Assembly (NCBI RefSeq): GCF_014698115.1
Contig: NZ_JACJSJ010000029.1
Coordinates: 1 to 64,000 of the forward strand
Source: Nostoc sp. FACHB-973
GTDB lineage: Bacteria > Cyanobacteriota > Cyanobacteriia > Cyanobacteriales > Nostocaceae
Direction: 5' to 3'
Length of the DNA: 64,000 nucleotides
Shown here: positions 42,737-52,900 of the stretch, piece by piece
Position numbering within the stretch: the first letter of the stretch is position 1
Layout: the number at the start of each line of letters is the position of its first letter
The notes under the pieces: model-generated
Databases searched by the model: none
Told to the model about the DNA's origin: nothing
What the model saw: only the letters and a program-made list of their open reading frames with translations
Made by a program: the position numbers and the translations under genes

Positions 42737-45700
42737 CTAGACGATGACATTAGTACCAATTACCAAATTAGTAGCTGTGAAATTATTCAAAGTTGTTAAT
42801 GTTCTAAAATTGTCAAAAATAGGGCTCTCATTAATCTGAACTACGGTAGAAGTACCCGATTGTACAAACTGTAGGTAGCCATCACCTATGGGATTGCTGC
42901 CACTGTAGCCCAGACCATTAAATACGTCAGTAAGGACTAACTTATCTTCGGTCCTATTAAAGTCAGTGATTGTATCACCGGCAGAGATGAAGGTTTGGTA
43001 GATGAACTGGTCACGACCGCTACCGCCAGTCAGGATATCGTACTCTGTGCCACCAATAAGGATGTCATTACCAGTACCGCCAATGAGGCTGTCGTTACCA
43101 TCACCGCCAATGAGGGTATCATTACCTGCACCACCAATGAGGGTATCGTTACCGTAATCTCCACCACCGCGTAGTAGATCGTTGCCACTCTTGCCATCAA
43201 TGCGGTCATAACCGCCCTGACCATTAATAACATCATTTGAGTTGTCAAACCCATTGACATTGTTGTTCAGGTCATTAAGAAAGGTGACTATGTTTTTGTT
43301 GAAGATGGTGCTTTGCGTGGAGTTGGCATTGAAGACATCAAAGCTGTCACGAATGCTGCTTTGACCATCAAACAGGATATTGCCCAGTTTTGATAGGTTG
43401 TCTAGGTTTTCCAGAGAAAAGTTTTCCAGGATAACTTTGGCATCAGCCACCCCTTCAAAGGTAAGTTCGAGATTTCTATCATTCTGGGTGAGTACCAGAT
43501 TTCGAGCAGTCAATCCAGCACCTTGGAATTTCAAGGTATCCACTTCGCTAATGATTGCTGCCGAAGGATTTGAGCCTTTACCTAGCCCACCAAAATCAGT
43601 GATGGTATCAACACCATCACCTAAATTGTAAACAAATTTATCTTTGCCACCACCACCAGTGAGGATGTCATTGGCTTGATTACCTGTGATGGTATCATTC
43701 CCAGCTTTAGCGTTAATTATGTCACTATAGCTGTTGCCTACCAGATTATCAGCGCCATTGGTTCCATTGAGTCCGTTGAACTCTAAGGCACCAATATCAA
43801 CTGTACCCTCAGATATTCTGTCAAATCCAGGGCCGCGCTGGTCGGTGGTGATATCTGCTGGAATTAGAGCATTATTGCCTGCATTAATAGCGGGACTATC
43901 CCCAATTAAGGCATGAGTAAAAGTTGCACCGCCGTTATTTTGTAATGGGCTGAGTTTGGGATCGATGAGGTTAGCCTGGTTGCCGACGAGGATGCTGGTA
44001 GTAAAGCCGGTGCTACCTGTGTTGTCGCCAATTAGGTTATTGCCAAGATCGGTGAAGTTGCCAGAAACATCGGGTTTAAGGATAGGGGTTTGAGAATAGT
44101 CATCTCGATTGGTGTTGAAGTTGCCTGCAATGATGGTGTTGCCAACGTTAACCGTGCCATCTGAGTAATTAAAAATCCCTCCACCATAGGCATTACGAAC
44201 GTAAAAGTCTTCTGCGCTGTTATTGGTAATGGTGCTGTTGGTGAGGGTGAGAGTGCCTGAGTTAGAAATGCCGCCGCCATCACTGTACGCCCTATTGCCA
44301 GAGATAGTGCTATTGCTCAGGTTGAAGATGCCAGAGTTATAGATGCCACCACCGCTTTCTGCGCTACTGCCAGAAACAGTGCTATTGGTCAGGTTAACCG
44401 TGCCTGAATTATAGATGCCGCCGCCGTAGGATGGGTAAGGGTTAGGACCTGTATGGAACGTTGGACCTTCAGCGGTCGCACTATTATTAGAGACAGTGCT
44501 TCCGGTCAGGCTGAGAGTACCTGTGTTAAATATGCCACCACCGTAGGCAGATGAGTCGTTATATATACTGTTGCCAGAGACAATGCTGTTAGTGAGGCTG
44601 AGATTGCCTGTGTTAAATATGCCGCCTCCTAGTAACGACCCTTTATTACCAGAGACATTACTGTTATTCAGGCTAAGACTACCTCTGTTAAAGATGCCAC
44701 CTACGGCTCCCTTGTTATCAGAGACGGTGCTGTTAGTTAAGTTGAGGCTGGCATTGCTATTGAGTAAGATGCTGCCATATATGACATCATTAGCATTCGC
44801 AATCTTCAAACCATCTATGGTGGCATCTGTCCCAGAACCTGATATCTCGAACACGCCTGATGAATTATTGCCGCTGATGGTGAGGTTCAACGCCCCAGTT
44901 CCCAAAATGGTCAAATCATCGGTAATTGTCAATTTCCCTGATGTAAGGGCGATGATATCTGGAGTGGCATCAGTGAACACCCCTGCAAAAGTAATCGTAT
45001 CCGCCCCAGCAGTAGCATTGGCATTGAGAATAGCCTGTCGCAACGATCCTGCCCCATAATCGTTGGTATTAGTTACTACTGTATCAGTGTTAACAATAGG
45101 CAAAGTGTTAGACTGGACTTCATAAGCACCAATATCAACAACACTGTCAGATATCCGGTCAAATCCAGCACCTCGTTGATCCGTGCTGCGTTGAACTAGG
45201 GAATTATTACCTGCGTTAATAGCAGGACTACCTGCAAGCAAGGCATGAGTTAAGGTTGCACCACCATTATTTTGTAGAGGGCTGAGTTGGGGATTAATCA
45301 GGTTGGCGTTAGTGCCCACTAAGGTGCTAGAAGTAAAACCAGTGCTACCTGTATCATTGCCAATCAGGTTATTACCAGAGTCCCTGAAACTGCTGCCGGA
45401 CACGTCGGGGTTGATGTCACCGGAGGTAGATTTGTCGAGATTGCCTGCAATGATGGTGTTCCCGACAATGGTGAGTCCGTCACTGAAAACGCCGCCACCG
45501 TTTCCAACACCATCACCGTTTGAGTCAGCTGTGTTATTGGTAATTGTGCTGTTGTTCAGGCTGAGGTAGTTATAGTTATAAATGCCGCCACCATCCTCTA
45601 ACGCCGTATTGCCGGAGACTGTGCTGTTAGTCAGGGTAGCTGAACCGATTCTAGTGTCTATATAGACATCTTGTCCGTTATAAATGCCAGCACCCCTATT

Positions 45701-46999
45701 CGCCGTATTACCAGAGATAGTGCTATTGGTTAGCTGGAGGTTGCCTTCACTATTATCAATACCGCCGCCCTGAGTACCCGCCGTATTACCAGAGATAGTG
45801 CTATTGGTGAGGCTGAGAATGGCAACATGAAAGTTATAAATATAACCATCGTTATAGTTACCGATGCCACCACCACCGTTGTTGGCCGTATTACCAGAGA
45901 CATTGCTTCCTGTTAGGCTGGCGATGCCTCTGTTATAGATGCCGCCGCCGAAATCAGATGTATTGCCAGAGACATTGCTTCCCGTTAGGCTGACGATGCC
46001 TTGGTTATAGATGCCGCTTCCTGTATTGCTAGAAACAATGCTGTTACTTAGGGTGAGAATAGTATTGCTATTGACTAAAACACCGCTATTATTACCATTA
46101 GCAATTTTTAAACCATCAACGATCGCATCTGTTCCGATTCCTGATATCTCGAATACCCTGGAAGCATTATTTCCGCTCACGGTAAGCAAAGATGCCCCAG
46201 TACCCAAGATGGTCAGATCGTCAGTAATGGTCAGTTGCCCAGAGGTGAGGGCGATTACGTCTGGGGTGGCATCAGTAAACACTCCCCCAAAGGTAATGGT
46301 ATCATCCCCAGCAGTAGCATTAGCTAAGTTAATTGCTTCCCGGAGTGTGGTGATGCCATTGTTCGCATCGCCATCATCAGTGTCTCCTGTATCATTTACC
46401 GTAAACGTCGTCGTCAGTACTCCCATGTAAGCCTCCCGCGTCGTTTCTGCAAACGCTAGAGTCACTTCCATATCAGCAGTGCGTACTTCCAGTTCCCAGT
46501 TACCACCTAATGCTGCATTGCCTGTACGCTGACGCGAAGCAGCAATATTTGCACCTGTGAGTTGGTGGAGTTTCTCTATAAATTCTGCCCCAGCGTCACC
46601 TGCTGCAACGTTGCAACCGTAGATGAGTAAGTTGGCTACAGATTTTAGAGTTTTGGATGAGGCTACAAATATCTTCTGCCATTGTTCCAGTTGCTGGCTA
46701 TAGTGTTCTAAGGTATCGAGTCCCAAATGGGTGTTACCCAGTTGCAAGTTACCTGGGGCACCGTGGCAAACAATGTGAATGCTGCTAAAATTCTGGCCAC
46801 CACGGGTTGCTAAAATCTCGGTAATCTGCTCAACACCGTTCTGTGTCGAGTCAATAAGGAATACTTCTGTATCGGAGATAACACCGTTAACTAAAGTCTG
46901 ATAGTCTTCAAGCGCCATATCTATGAAGACTAGGCTGCGCGTATACGATCTCGATACTTCAGTATTTACTTTGGACTTGGGGGTATGTAGAATTACCAT
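42737..46999 (-). CDS. DUF4347 / beta-helix / RTX exoprotein
   Basis: A 1420-residue predicted secreted protein. Residues about 20-190 are DUF4347 (SLVFIDMALEDYQTLVNGV..., SIHIVCHGAPGNLQLG, LLIYGCNVAAGDAG), a cyanobacterial start domain with a caspase-like look in its HG and GC motifs. Two large internal repeats follow, each opened by TTLREAINLANATAGDDTITF or a close copy, then parallel beta-helix units (LTNSTVSGNTA..GGGIYN) and a choice-of-anchor Q segment (SPLQNNGGATLTHAL...SPAINAGN). The C-terminal 350 residues hold RTX calcium-binding nonapeptides (GGAGNDTLIGGDGND) in two groups, the pattern exported by type I secretion without a signal peptide. Probable adhesin or cell-surface protein. 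T1SS genes are not nearby. Confidence 0.88.
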   Translation of the reverse strand: MVILHTPKSKVNTEVSRSYTRSLVFIDMALEDYQTLVNGVISDTEVFLIDSTQNGVEQITEILATRGGQNFSSIHIVCHGAPGNLQLGNTHLGLDTLEHYSQQLEQWQKIFVASSKTLKSVANLLIYGCNVAAGDAGAEFIEKLHQLTGANIAASRQRTGNAALGGNWELEVRTADMEVTLAFAETTREAYMGVLTTTFTVNDTGDTDDGDANNGITTLREAINLANATAGDDTITFGGVFTDATPDVIALTSGQLTITDDLTILGTGASLLTVSGNNASRVFEISGIGTDAIVDGLKIANGNNSGVLVNSNTILTLSNSIVSSNTGSGIYNQGIVSLTGSNVSGNTSDFGGGIYNRGIASLTGSNVSGNTANNGGGGIGNYNDGYIYNFHVAILSLTNSTISGNTAGTQGGGIDNSEGNLQLTNSTISGNTANRGAGIYNGQDVYIDTRIGSATLTNSTVSGNTALEDGGGIYNYNYLSLNNSTITNNTADSNGDGVGNGGGVFSDGLTIVGNTIIAGNLDKSTSGDINPDVSGSSFRDSGNNLIGNDTGSTGFTSSTLVGTNANLINPQLSPLQNNGGATLTHALLAGSPAINAGNNSLVQRSTDQRGAGFDRISDSVVDIGAYEVQSNTLPIVNTDTVVTNTNDYGAGSLRQAILNANATAGADTITFAGVFTDATPDIIALTSGKLTITDDLTILGTGALNLTISGNNSSGVFEISGSGTDATIDGLKIANANDVIYGSILLNSNASLNLTNSTVSDNKGAVGGIFNRGSLSLNNSNVSGNKGSLLGGGIFNTGNLSLTNSIVSGNSIYNDSSAYGGGIFNTGTLSLTGSTVSNNSATAEGPTFHTGPNPYPSYGGGIYNSGTVNLTNSTVSGSSAESGGGIYNSGIFNLSNSTISGNRAYSDGGGISNSGTLTLTNSTITNNSAEDFYVRNAYGGGIFNYSDGTVNVGNTIIAGNFNTNRDDYSQTPILKPDVSGNFTDLGNNLIGDNTGSTGFTTSILVGNQANLIDPKLSPLQNNGGATFTHALIGDSPAINAGNNALIPADITTDQRGPGFDRISEGTVDIGALEFNGLNGTNGADNLVGNSYSDIINAKAGNDTITGNQANDILTGGGGKDKFVYNLGDGVDTITDFGGLGKGSNPSAAIISEVDTLKFQGAGLTARNLVLTQNDRNLELTFEGVADAKVILENFSLENLDNLSKLGNILFDGQSSIRDSFDVFNANSTQSTIFNKNIVTFLNDLNNNVNGFDNSNDVINGQGGYDRIDGKSGNDLLRGGGDYGNDTLIGGAGNDTLIGGDGNDSLIGGTGNDILIGGTEYDILTGGSGRDQFIYQTFISAGDTITDFNRTEDKLVLTDVFNGLGYSGSNPIGDGYLQFVQSGTSTVVQINESPIFDNFRTLTTLNNFTATNLVIGTNVIV

Positions 47000-47426
47000 T
47001 TTTTTACTTCAAGTTCAAGTTAGGATCTCAACTCAAACTGACTGAAGCCTTGTCCTTAGAGAGTTTTCACACACTTTTTGGCATTAATAATCAATTATTT
47101 TTGAGTATTAATTATTGTTCTTATCATCAGGTAAGTTGCTGTTTTTGTAAAGCTGGAAAAGTATGTAATTTAACTAACTTTACACAATCAAGCAACTTGC
47201 TACATAGTAAAGACATCAGAATTTTCGAGTTTTACCCTGATTTATCGAGCCATTACTGAATAAGTCTTTAAAGCTAAGTGGCTGATTAGAAGGGCGAGAG
47301 CGTCAGTAGCAAATAGTGAATTTTACAAGTTACTGACTACTTTTGAGCTATCACTAAATACTTCAATAAATATATTGATTTATACCCAGTTACTTATCTT
47401 GATTTTTTATACATATCTCAAACATT
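47000..47426. other. Divergent promoter region, AT-rich
   Basis: Separates the divergent DUF4347 protein and GT4 gene. AT-rich with no recognised repeat. A 69-codon open frame at 47050-47259 lacks a ribosome-binding site and any family look and is not accepted. Confidence 0.45.
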
Positions 47427-48479
47427 ATGCGAATTATACATATTTTGAACCACGTTCAAGAAATAGGTAACGGGATTGTGAATGTGGCTGTGGATTTGGC
47501 TTGTTTACAGGCAAAATCTGGTCATGAGGTAGCGGTTATTTCTGCTGGTGGTGAATACGAGGTATTACTCAAAAATTTTGGTGTTAAACATTACAAACTA
47601 AACCAAACTCGCAAACCAATAAGTATGATTAAAGCAGCTATTGGTTACCGATCGCTAGCAGCAGCATTCCAACCCGATATCGTTCATGCACACATGATGA
47701 CGGGAGTCTTACTAGCACGGATTTTTCAAGGTCGATATGCTTTAGTTTCCACGGTACACAATGAATTTCAGCGTGCTAGCGTGCTGATGGGTTTAGCTGA
47801 CAGGGTAATTGCCGTTAGTCAGGCTGTGCGAGATTCTATGGCACGGCGGGGTGTCCCAGAAAACAAGTTACGGGTGGTATGTAATGGAACTCTGGGCAGT
47901 CCCCGCAACCGACAAATACACGATTATCAACCTTTAATGTTACAACGTCCGGCGATCGCCACTGTAGCCGGCATGTATCAACGCAAGGGAATTGCCGAGT
48001 TAATCGCTGCTTTTGAGCAAATTGCCTCAAATTTTCCCCAAGCGCATCTTTATTTGGTAGGCAATGGCCCTGATAAACAGCTATTTGAGGCACAGGCACG
48101 GGCAACTTCTGTGGCAGAACGCATTCATTTTGAAGGCTTCCAACCAGAACCCCAACGCTACCTCAAATCTTGTGACATATTTGTACTGGCTTCTCACCGT
48201 GACCCTTGTCCTTTGGTGCTTTCAGAAGCAAGAGAAGTGGGAGTTGCCATCGTTGGTACTCAGGTAGATGGAATTCCCGAAGCTTTGGATAATGGCCAAG
48301 CAGGTCTTTTAGTACCAGTAAAAGATAGTCAGGCTTTGGCTGGGGTCTTAGTACAATTACTGAGTAATGCTGATATGCTGCAAGAATGGAAATATCGGGC
48401 AAATCAAAACCTAGAAAGGTTGAGCGTTGCCCGCGTTCATCAGGAAACATTGGCGGTGTATGATGAGTTAAGGCGTTAA
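47427..48479 (+). CDS. Glycosyltransferase family 4
   Basis: A 350-residue GT-B fold retaining transferase. MRIIHILNHVQEIGNGIVNVAVDLACLQAKSGHEVAVISAGGEYE forms the acceptor domain; the donor domain has ATVAGMYQRKGIAELIAAFEQI, YLVGNGPDKQLFEA, RIHFEGFQPEPQRYLKSCDIFVLASHRDPCPLVLSEAREVGVAIVGTQVDGIPEAL, which includes the E-x7-E motif (SEAREVGVA with Pro-Leu ahead) and D-G-I-P-E-A. The substrate is unknown. Its stop overlaps the 3' end of the convergent PEP-CTERM-like gene by four bases. Confidence 0.94.
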   Translation: MRIIHILNHVQEIGNGIVNVAVDLACLQAKSGHEVAVISAGGEYEVLLKNFGVKHYKLNQTRKPISMIKAAIGYRSLAAAFQPDIVHAHMMTGVLLARIFQGRYALVSTVHNEFQRASVLMGLADRVIAVSQAVRDSMARRGVPENKLRVVCNGTLGSPRNRQIHDYQPLMLQRPAIATVAGMYQRKGIAELIAAFEQIASNFPQAHLYLVGNGPDKQLFEAQARATSVAERIHFEGFQPEPQRYLKSCDIFVLASHRDPCPLVLSEAREVGVAIVGTQVDGIPEALDNGQAGLLVPVKDSQALAGVLVQLLSNADMLQEWKYRANQNLERLSVARVHQETLAVYDELRR

Positions 48480-49138
48480 CACTGTAGCGATCGCTTTACT
48501 TTTAAAGCTACACCCAAAGCACCAAACATTAGTACACCCAAAACACTAGTTGTTTCAGGAATGGCGGTGTAATAAGCACCCACTCTGATAGGCCCATCTT
48601 TATCCACTTGATCTTCTGGTATTGGTGGAATTATTCCACCACCTGGAGTTAAATTGGGCTGGGTAGCAAATCGATTGAAAAATATGGTTCCATCTGCGAT
48701 TACACCACCACTGTAAGTCAAAATGTTGTCTTTGACGGTAACGTTTGCAAAGATATCTTTGAGTTCAGGAACACTAGAGAAACCAATCTTGCCATCTCCA
48801 TCAACATCTCCCCACTGCACCGGCTCATTATCAAATGCTGGAGTAGAATCTGGATTAGTATAAAACAGCGTTTGTAAGTCAAAGACCAAGCTGCCTATAT
48901 CATTTCCTGTAGAATTTCGCAAGTTATTCGCTCGATCTGGAACACCATATTCTATTATTTGCCCTGGTAGAATATCTGCTCCAAGGGTTCTTGGGGTTCT
49001 CGTTTCCAAGATCGCTTCATTTACAGTGGTCACGATGGGTTCTACCAAGATGACGGCTTTTGCTGGTGTCAAAGACAAAAAACTAATTCCTGCTGCTCGT
49101 AGAACAGACAAAGCTATTTTGGTTGCTATTTTAGTCAT
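48476..49138 (-). CDS. Exported protein with PEP-CTERM-like sorting signal
   Basis: A 220-residue secreted protein. N-terminus MTKIATKIALSVLRAAGISFLSLTPAKA reads as a signal peptide with cleavage after AKA. The mature part has no familiar enzyme motif; it includes DVDGDGKIGFSS, an EF-hand-like calcium loop. The C-terminus IPETTSVLGVLMFGALGVALKVKRS matches the cyanobacterial PEP-CTERM form: PE motif, hydrophobic helix, basic end. Such proteins are sorted by exosortase to the cell surface. The start is behind GAGGACGGAAAATG. Confidence 0.82.
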   Translation of the reverse strand: MTKIATKIALSVLRAAGISFLSLTPAKAVILVEPIVTTVNEAILETRTPRTLGADILPGQIIEYGVPDRANNLRNSTGNDIGSLVFDLQTLFYTNPDSTPAFDNEPVQWGDVDGDGKIGFSSVPELKDIFANVTVKDNILTYSGGVIADGTIFFNRFATQPNLTPGGGIIPPIPEDQVDKDGPIRVGAYYTAIPETTSVLGVLMFGALGVALKVKRSLQC

Positions 49139-49443
49139 TTTCCGTCCTCTTCATATTTGATTGACAGAATGCTACGTATACCGTCTGGGTTAAATCAAAC
49201 AGTTAAGATTCATTGTTTAACTGCTATCTACTTGCTACCTAAATAACAGTTAATCTATGTTTGTTTACTAATTTGATATCTACCCATAGGTTGATTTATA
49301 AAGCAATTCTTATATTGCTTTATCACCATTACTAGTAATTTCACGCAATCTTTATAAAAAATCTAAGTTAGAGCAGATGTGTTGACCATTAATAATGGAT
49401 TTACAAGATAAAACATTTGTCAATAAGTAATAGTGCTTAAAAT

Positions 49444-49476
49444 AATTCGTAATTCGTAATTCGTAATTCGTAATTA
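49444..49476. repeat. Heptamer tandem repeat (AATTCGT)n
   Basis: About 4.5 copies of AATTCGT, the reverse complement of the array at 4047-4086. Confidence 0.9.
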
Positions 49477-49781
49477 CGTTTTGTAACGGGGATTTAACCC
49501 CGACACAAAACGTTCTGTCTGTAGAGGCAGGGGAATTAAACCCCCAAACTTTGTTAAATTTTTAAGCATTACGGATATTCTCACGTCCATTGTTTCAATT
49601 TTGCAAACCTAAAGTAACATAGTGTCTCATCAAGAGGAGGCACTGCTGCACAAAAGTGTCCTTCTATCTTGATAATGTCATCTTTTATTACAGCAGCGTT
49701 TTGTGGCGGGCAGTCGGTTTTTCTGAAAAACATTCCCTAACAATTGAGGAGCTACCCGTGTTGTATTAGTCCAAGAAAAAA

Positions 49782-49812
49782 ATGTGCCAACGAAATTTTT
49801 TCGTTGGCACAT
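49782..49812. terminator. Long perfect hairpin, terminator-like
   Basis: ATGTGCCAACGA and TCGTTGGCACAT are perfectly complementary arms of 12 bp with a 7-nt AATTTTT loop, preceded by AAGAAAAAA. On the minus strand the stem is followed by a T run (TTTTTTCTTGG). It lies 155 bp past the stop of the RND pump gene and could terminate that operon, which is the nearest minus-strand gene upstream. Confidence 0.6.
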
Positions 49813-49966
49813 CAAATTAATTTAAATTTCAACGCGCAGGGCGTGAAAAAAATCTACAGATGATTTCAACAAGCGCGAAGTACACCATCTAAGTCTCTAT
49901 TCTTAGCTTTGAGACTATTCTGACTCCTGAATTCTGAATTCTGAATTCTGAATTCTAGTGTAATTT

Positions 49967-52900
49967 TTAATCCTTATCAGTGATGGAAATAAGTTTTTTC
50001 TTAAATCCACGCAACCGGATTAACAGTGGCTTTACCCAATTTCCACCCAGCAAATCGTGGAGTAGGACATAAAAACAAGGGATGATAAACAACGTTAACA
50101 TTGTTGCGATCGCCATCCCAAAGAAAACTACAATTCCTAAAGGCTGCAAAAACTCAGAACCTTCGCCAATGCCTAATGCCAGAGGGAACAGTCCCAAAAT
50201 AGTGGTGACTGTAGTCATCATAATTGGGCGCAAGCGTTGAGGAGCAGCTTTCATGATGGCAATTTGGCGAGTACAACCAACTTCATCCCGAATTTGGTTT
50301 GCCAGTTCCACCATCAAAATCCCTGCGTTCACCACAATTCCCACCAGCAGCACCACACCAACAATTACAGTTGCGCCAATTGCAGTTTGGGTAATGTAAA
50401 GTCCAAAAATTCCCCCAGCTAACGCCAGTGGTACGGTAAACATAATTACCAATGGGTCAATCAGCGAATTATATTGCACCGCCATCACTACAAAGATTAA
50501 GAACGTCGCCAACGCCCCCAAAGTTTTTAAAGCATCCTGAAGTTGCTGATTAGTTTCTTGGGCAGAACTAGGCACAATTGAAACGCCATCAGGTAAGTCT
50601 ACGTCCTGAAGTATTTCATTGACTTCCGCTATGGCTTCACCAAGACTAGCTCCCTCGCTGAGATTACCTGCCACAATAAAAGCTTGGCGCTGATTAATCC
50701 GTTGCACCTCACCAGGCGCTTGACCTTCTTGAATGTTCGCAACATCTGAAAGGCGGATTAGTTGATTATTTTCTGTAAATAGCGGTAATTGCTCTAACTG
50801 GGAAGGACGCGCAATAGCTTCTTTATTTAGCTGCACCCGTACATCAACTAAACGATTACCGCGTTGAATTTGCGTAGGAACTGAACCTTCAATTGCTGTC
50901 TGGACTGTTGCACCAATTTCTTGAGCGCTCAATCCTAAAGCCGAAACCCTTTCCCAGTCCGGGCGAATTTGGATTTCCGGTTGTCGGGGGTCGGCATCTG
51001 GTCGGAATGTTGCTAATTTTGCCCTTTCTTGCAATGCTTCCAACACTTGGGCGCCTGCTTGGGTTAAGTTTTCTTCATTCTCGCCTTGCAAAATAACGTC
51101 AACGTCTGACCCTTGCACTGGAGAATTACTCAAGATTAAACCCCGTACCTGACCAGGATTGAGGCGCAGCAGAATTCCTGCTAAGTTGAGTTTGTTAAAT
51201 TCCTGAGTTACTTTTTTGACGAAGGCTTCGACATTTGTGCCTGGTTTAAGATTGATGGTGCTACTGGCACGTAAAGGATTTTCTGTAGTGTTGCTGCCAA
51301 ATAAATTACCACCGACAGTTGTGAAAGCAGACTCGGTTTCTGGTTGTTTGAGCAAAATGTCATCGACAATTTGCATCACTTTTTCAGAAGTTGCTAAAGG
51401 TGTACCGGCAGGAAACTGCGCTCTCAAGTTAGCTTGTCCGGTACTGATGCGGGGTAAAATTTCTTGGGGAATTTGACCAAACATCAAGAAACTACTGCCG
51501 CCTAAAATTAACAAAGCAGCGGTAACTACGAGGAGACGATAGCGTAAAACTTTGGTTAAGAAATTACCATATCCCCGCGTAGCATCTTCAAATCGATGAT
51601 TAAACTGTCTAAGCAACCAAAATTCGCTGATTCGACTAGACCAGGAAATTCCCAATAGTCGAGAAGACAGCATCGGCACTACTGTAATCGCAACCACAAG
51701 GGATGCTGCGACTGCGAAGCTAATTGTCAAAATCAGTTCATTAAATAGCAGTGCAATAAAGCCGCCAATTAAGAGGAATGGCACTACAGAAACTAAGTTT
51801 GCACCTGTAGCAGCAACTAAAGCAGATTCAACTTCTTGGGAAGCATTAATGGCTGCGTCAATAAAGAATTTTGAATTTCTCCTCTGTCCCTCTGCCTCCA
51901 TCTCTTTCTGATTGGGAGTCATGCCTGTTTTTTCGGAAATGTTCTCTAAGATCACAACCGATGTGTCAATTGCTTGACCAACTCCTAATGTCAGACCTGC
52001 TAAACTAAAAACATTCAAAGTTAAGCCAAATATTTTCATCAAAGCGATCGCCGCTAAAGTACATAGCGGAATCGTCAAACTGATAATCAATGTTTGCCTA
52101 AACGATCCTAAAAATAACAACACTGCTGCTGCTGCTAACAATGCCCCAGAAATCCCCGAAAAGATGACATCATTTAAAGAATTGCGGATGAAGACAGATT
52201 CATCTGTGGTGGGACTCAAATTCATGTCTGCTGGAATTAAACCCGATTGCCGTAATTGTTCAATTCGCCGCTTCACAGCATTTACAACAGTAATTGTGTT
52301 GGCTTCAGGCTGCTTTCGGACTGAAAATTTCACAGCAGGCTGACGATTGAGGTAAACAAATACTCGCTGCTCTTCTGTGTCGTCAATTACCTCCGCAAAG
52401 TCTCGCAAGTAGACGCGGCGGGGAAGGGATGAGGGAGATGAGGGAGATGAGGGAGATGAGGGAGATGAGGGAGAGGAGACTTCCAAGGAGAGGTTTTCAA
52501 TTTCATTAGCATTTTGGAAGCGTCCTACAGTCCGAGTCAATGGCTCGGAATTTTCCCCCAAAATCCGACCACCGGAAGTATCTTGGTTACGGGCTGTTAA
52601 TTCATCTAATACATCATTTAACCCTACACCCAAAGCTTGCAATCGGTTTAAGTCAACAAGGACTCGTACTTCTTCCTCAGCACCACCAGATACGTCAACT
52701 GAGGCAACTCCGGGGATAACACTGAGTTCACGGGTTAACTCTTCATCAGCAAATACGCGTAAATCTTTACCTGGCAACGAAGCAGATGTCAGTGCCAATT
52801 CATAAACTGGCAATTGGGAGGGATCGACTTTAAATAAGCGCGGCTCTTCTATCGTATCTGGCAGTTGTCCTCGGCCTCGGTTGAAAGCAGCAGTAGCATC

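Larger units (their letters stand above)
49139..49966. other. 828-bp intergenic region with repeats and hairpins
   Basis: No gene is supported. Contents: AT-rich promoter region of the PEP-CTERM gene (49139-49430), the (AATTCGT)n array at 49444-49476, a hairpin near 49476-49520 (ACGTTTTGTAACGGGG / CCCCGACACAAAACGT), a strong hairpin at 49782-49812, and (AATTCTG)n at 49928-49955 next to the RND gene end. The stretch 49615-49770 (TTACAGCAGCGTTTTGTGGC) might be decayed mobile DNA, but no transposase frame was recognised. Confidence 0.5.

Noticed and set aside
47050-47259. 69-codon frame in the promoter region before the GT4 gene
   Set aside because: No ribosome-binding site, AT-driven composition, no recognisable family.
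49615-49770. Possible transposase remnant before the RND gene end
   Set aside because: No frame gives recognisable transposase residues; left as unassigned intergenic DNA.
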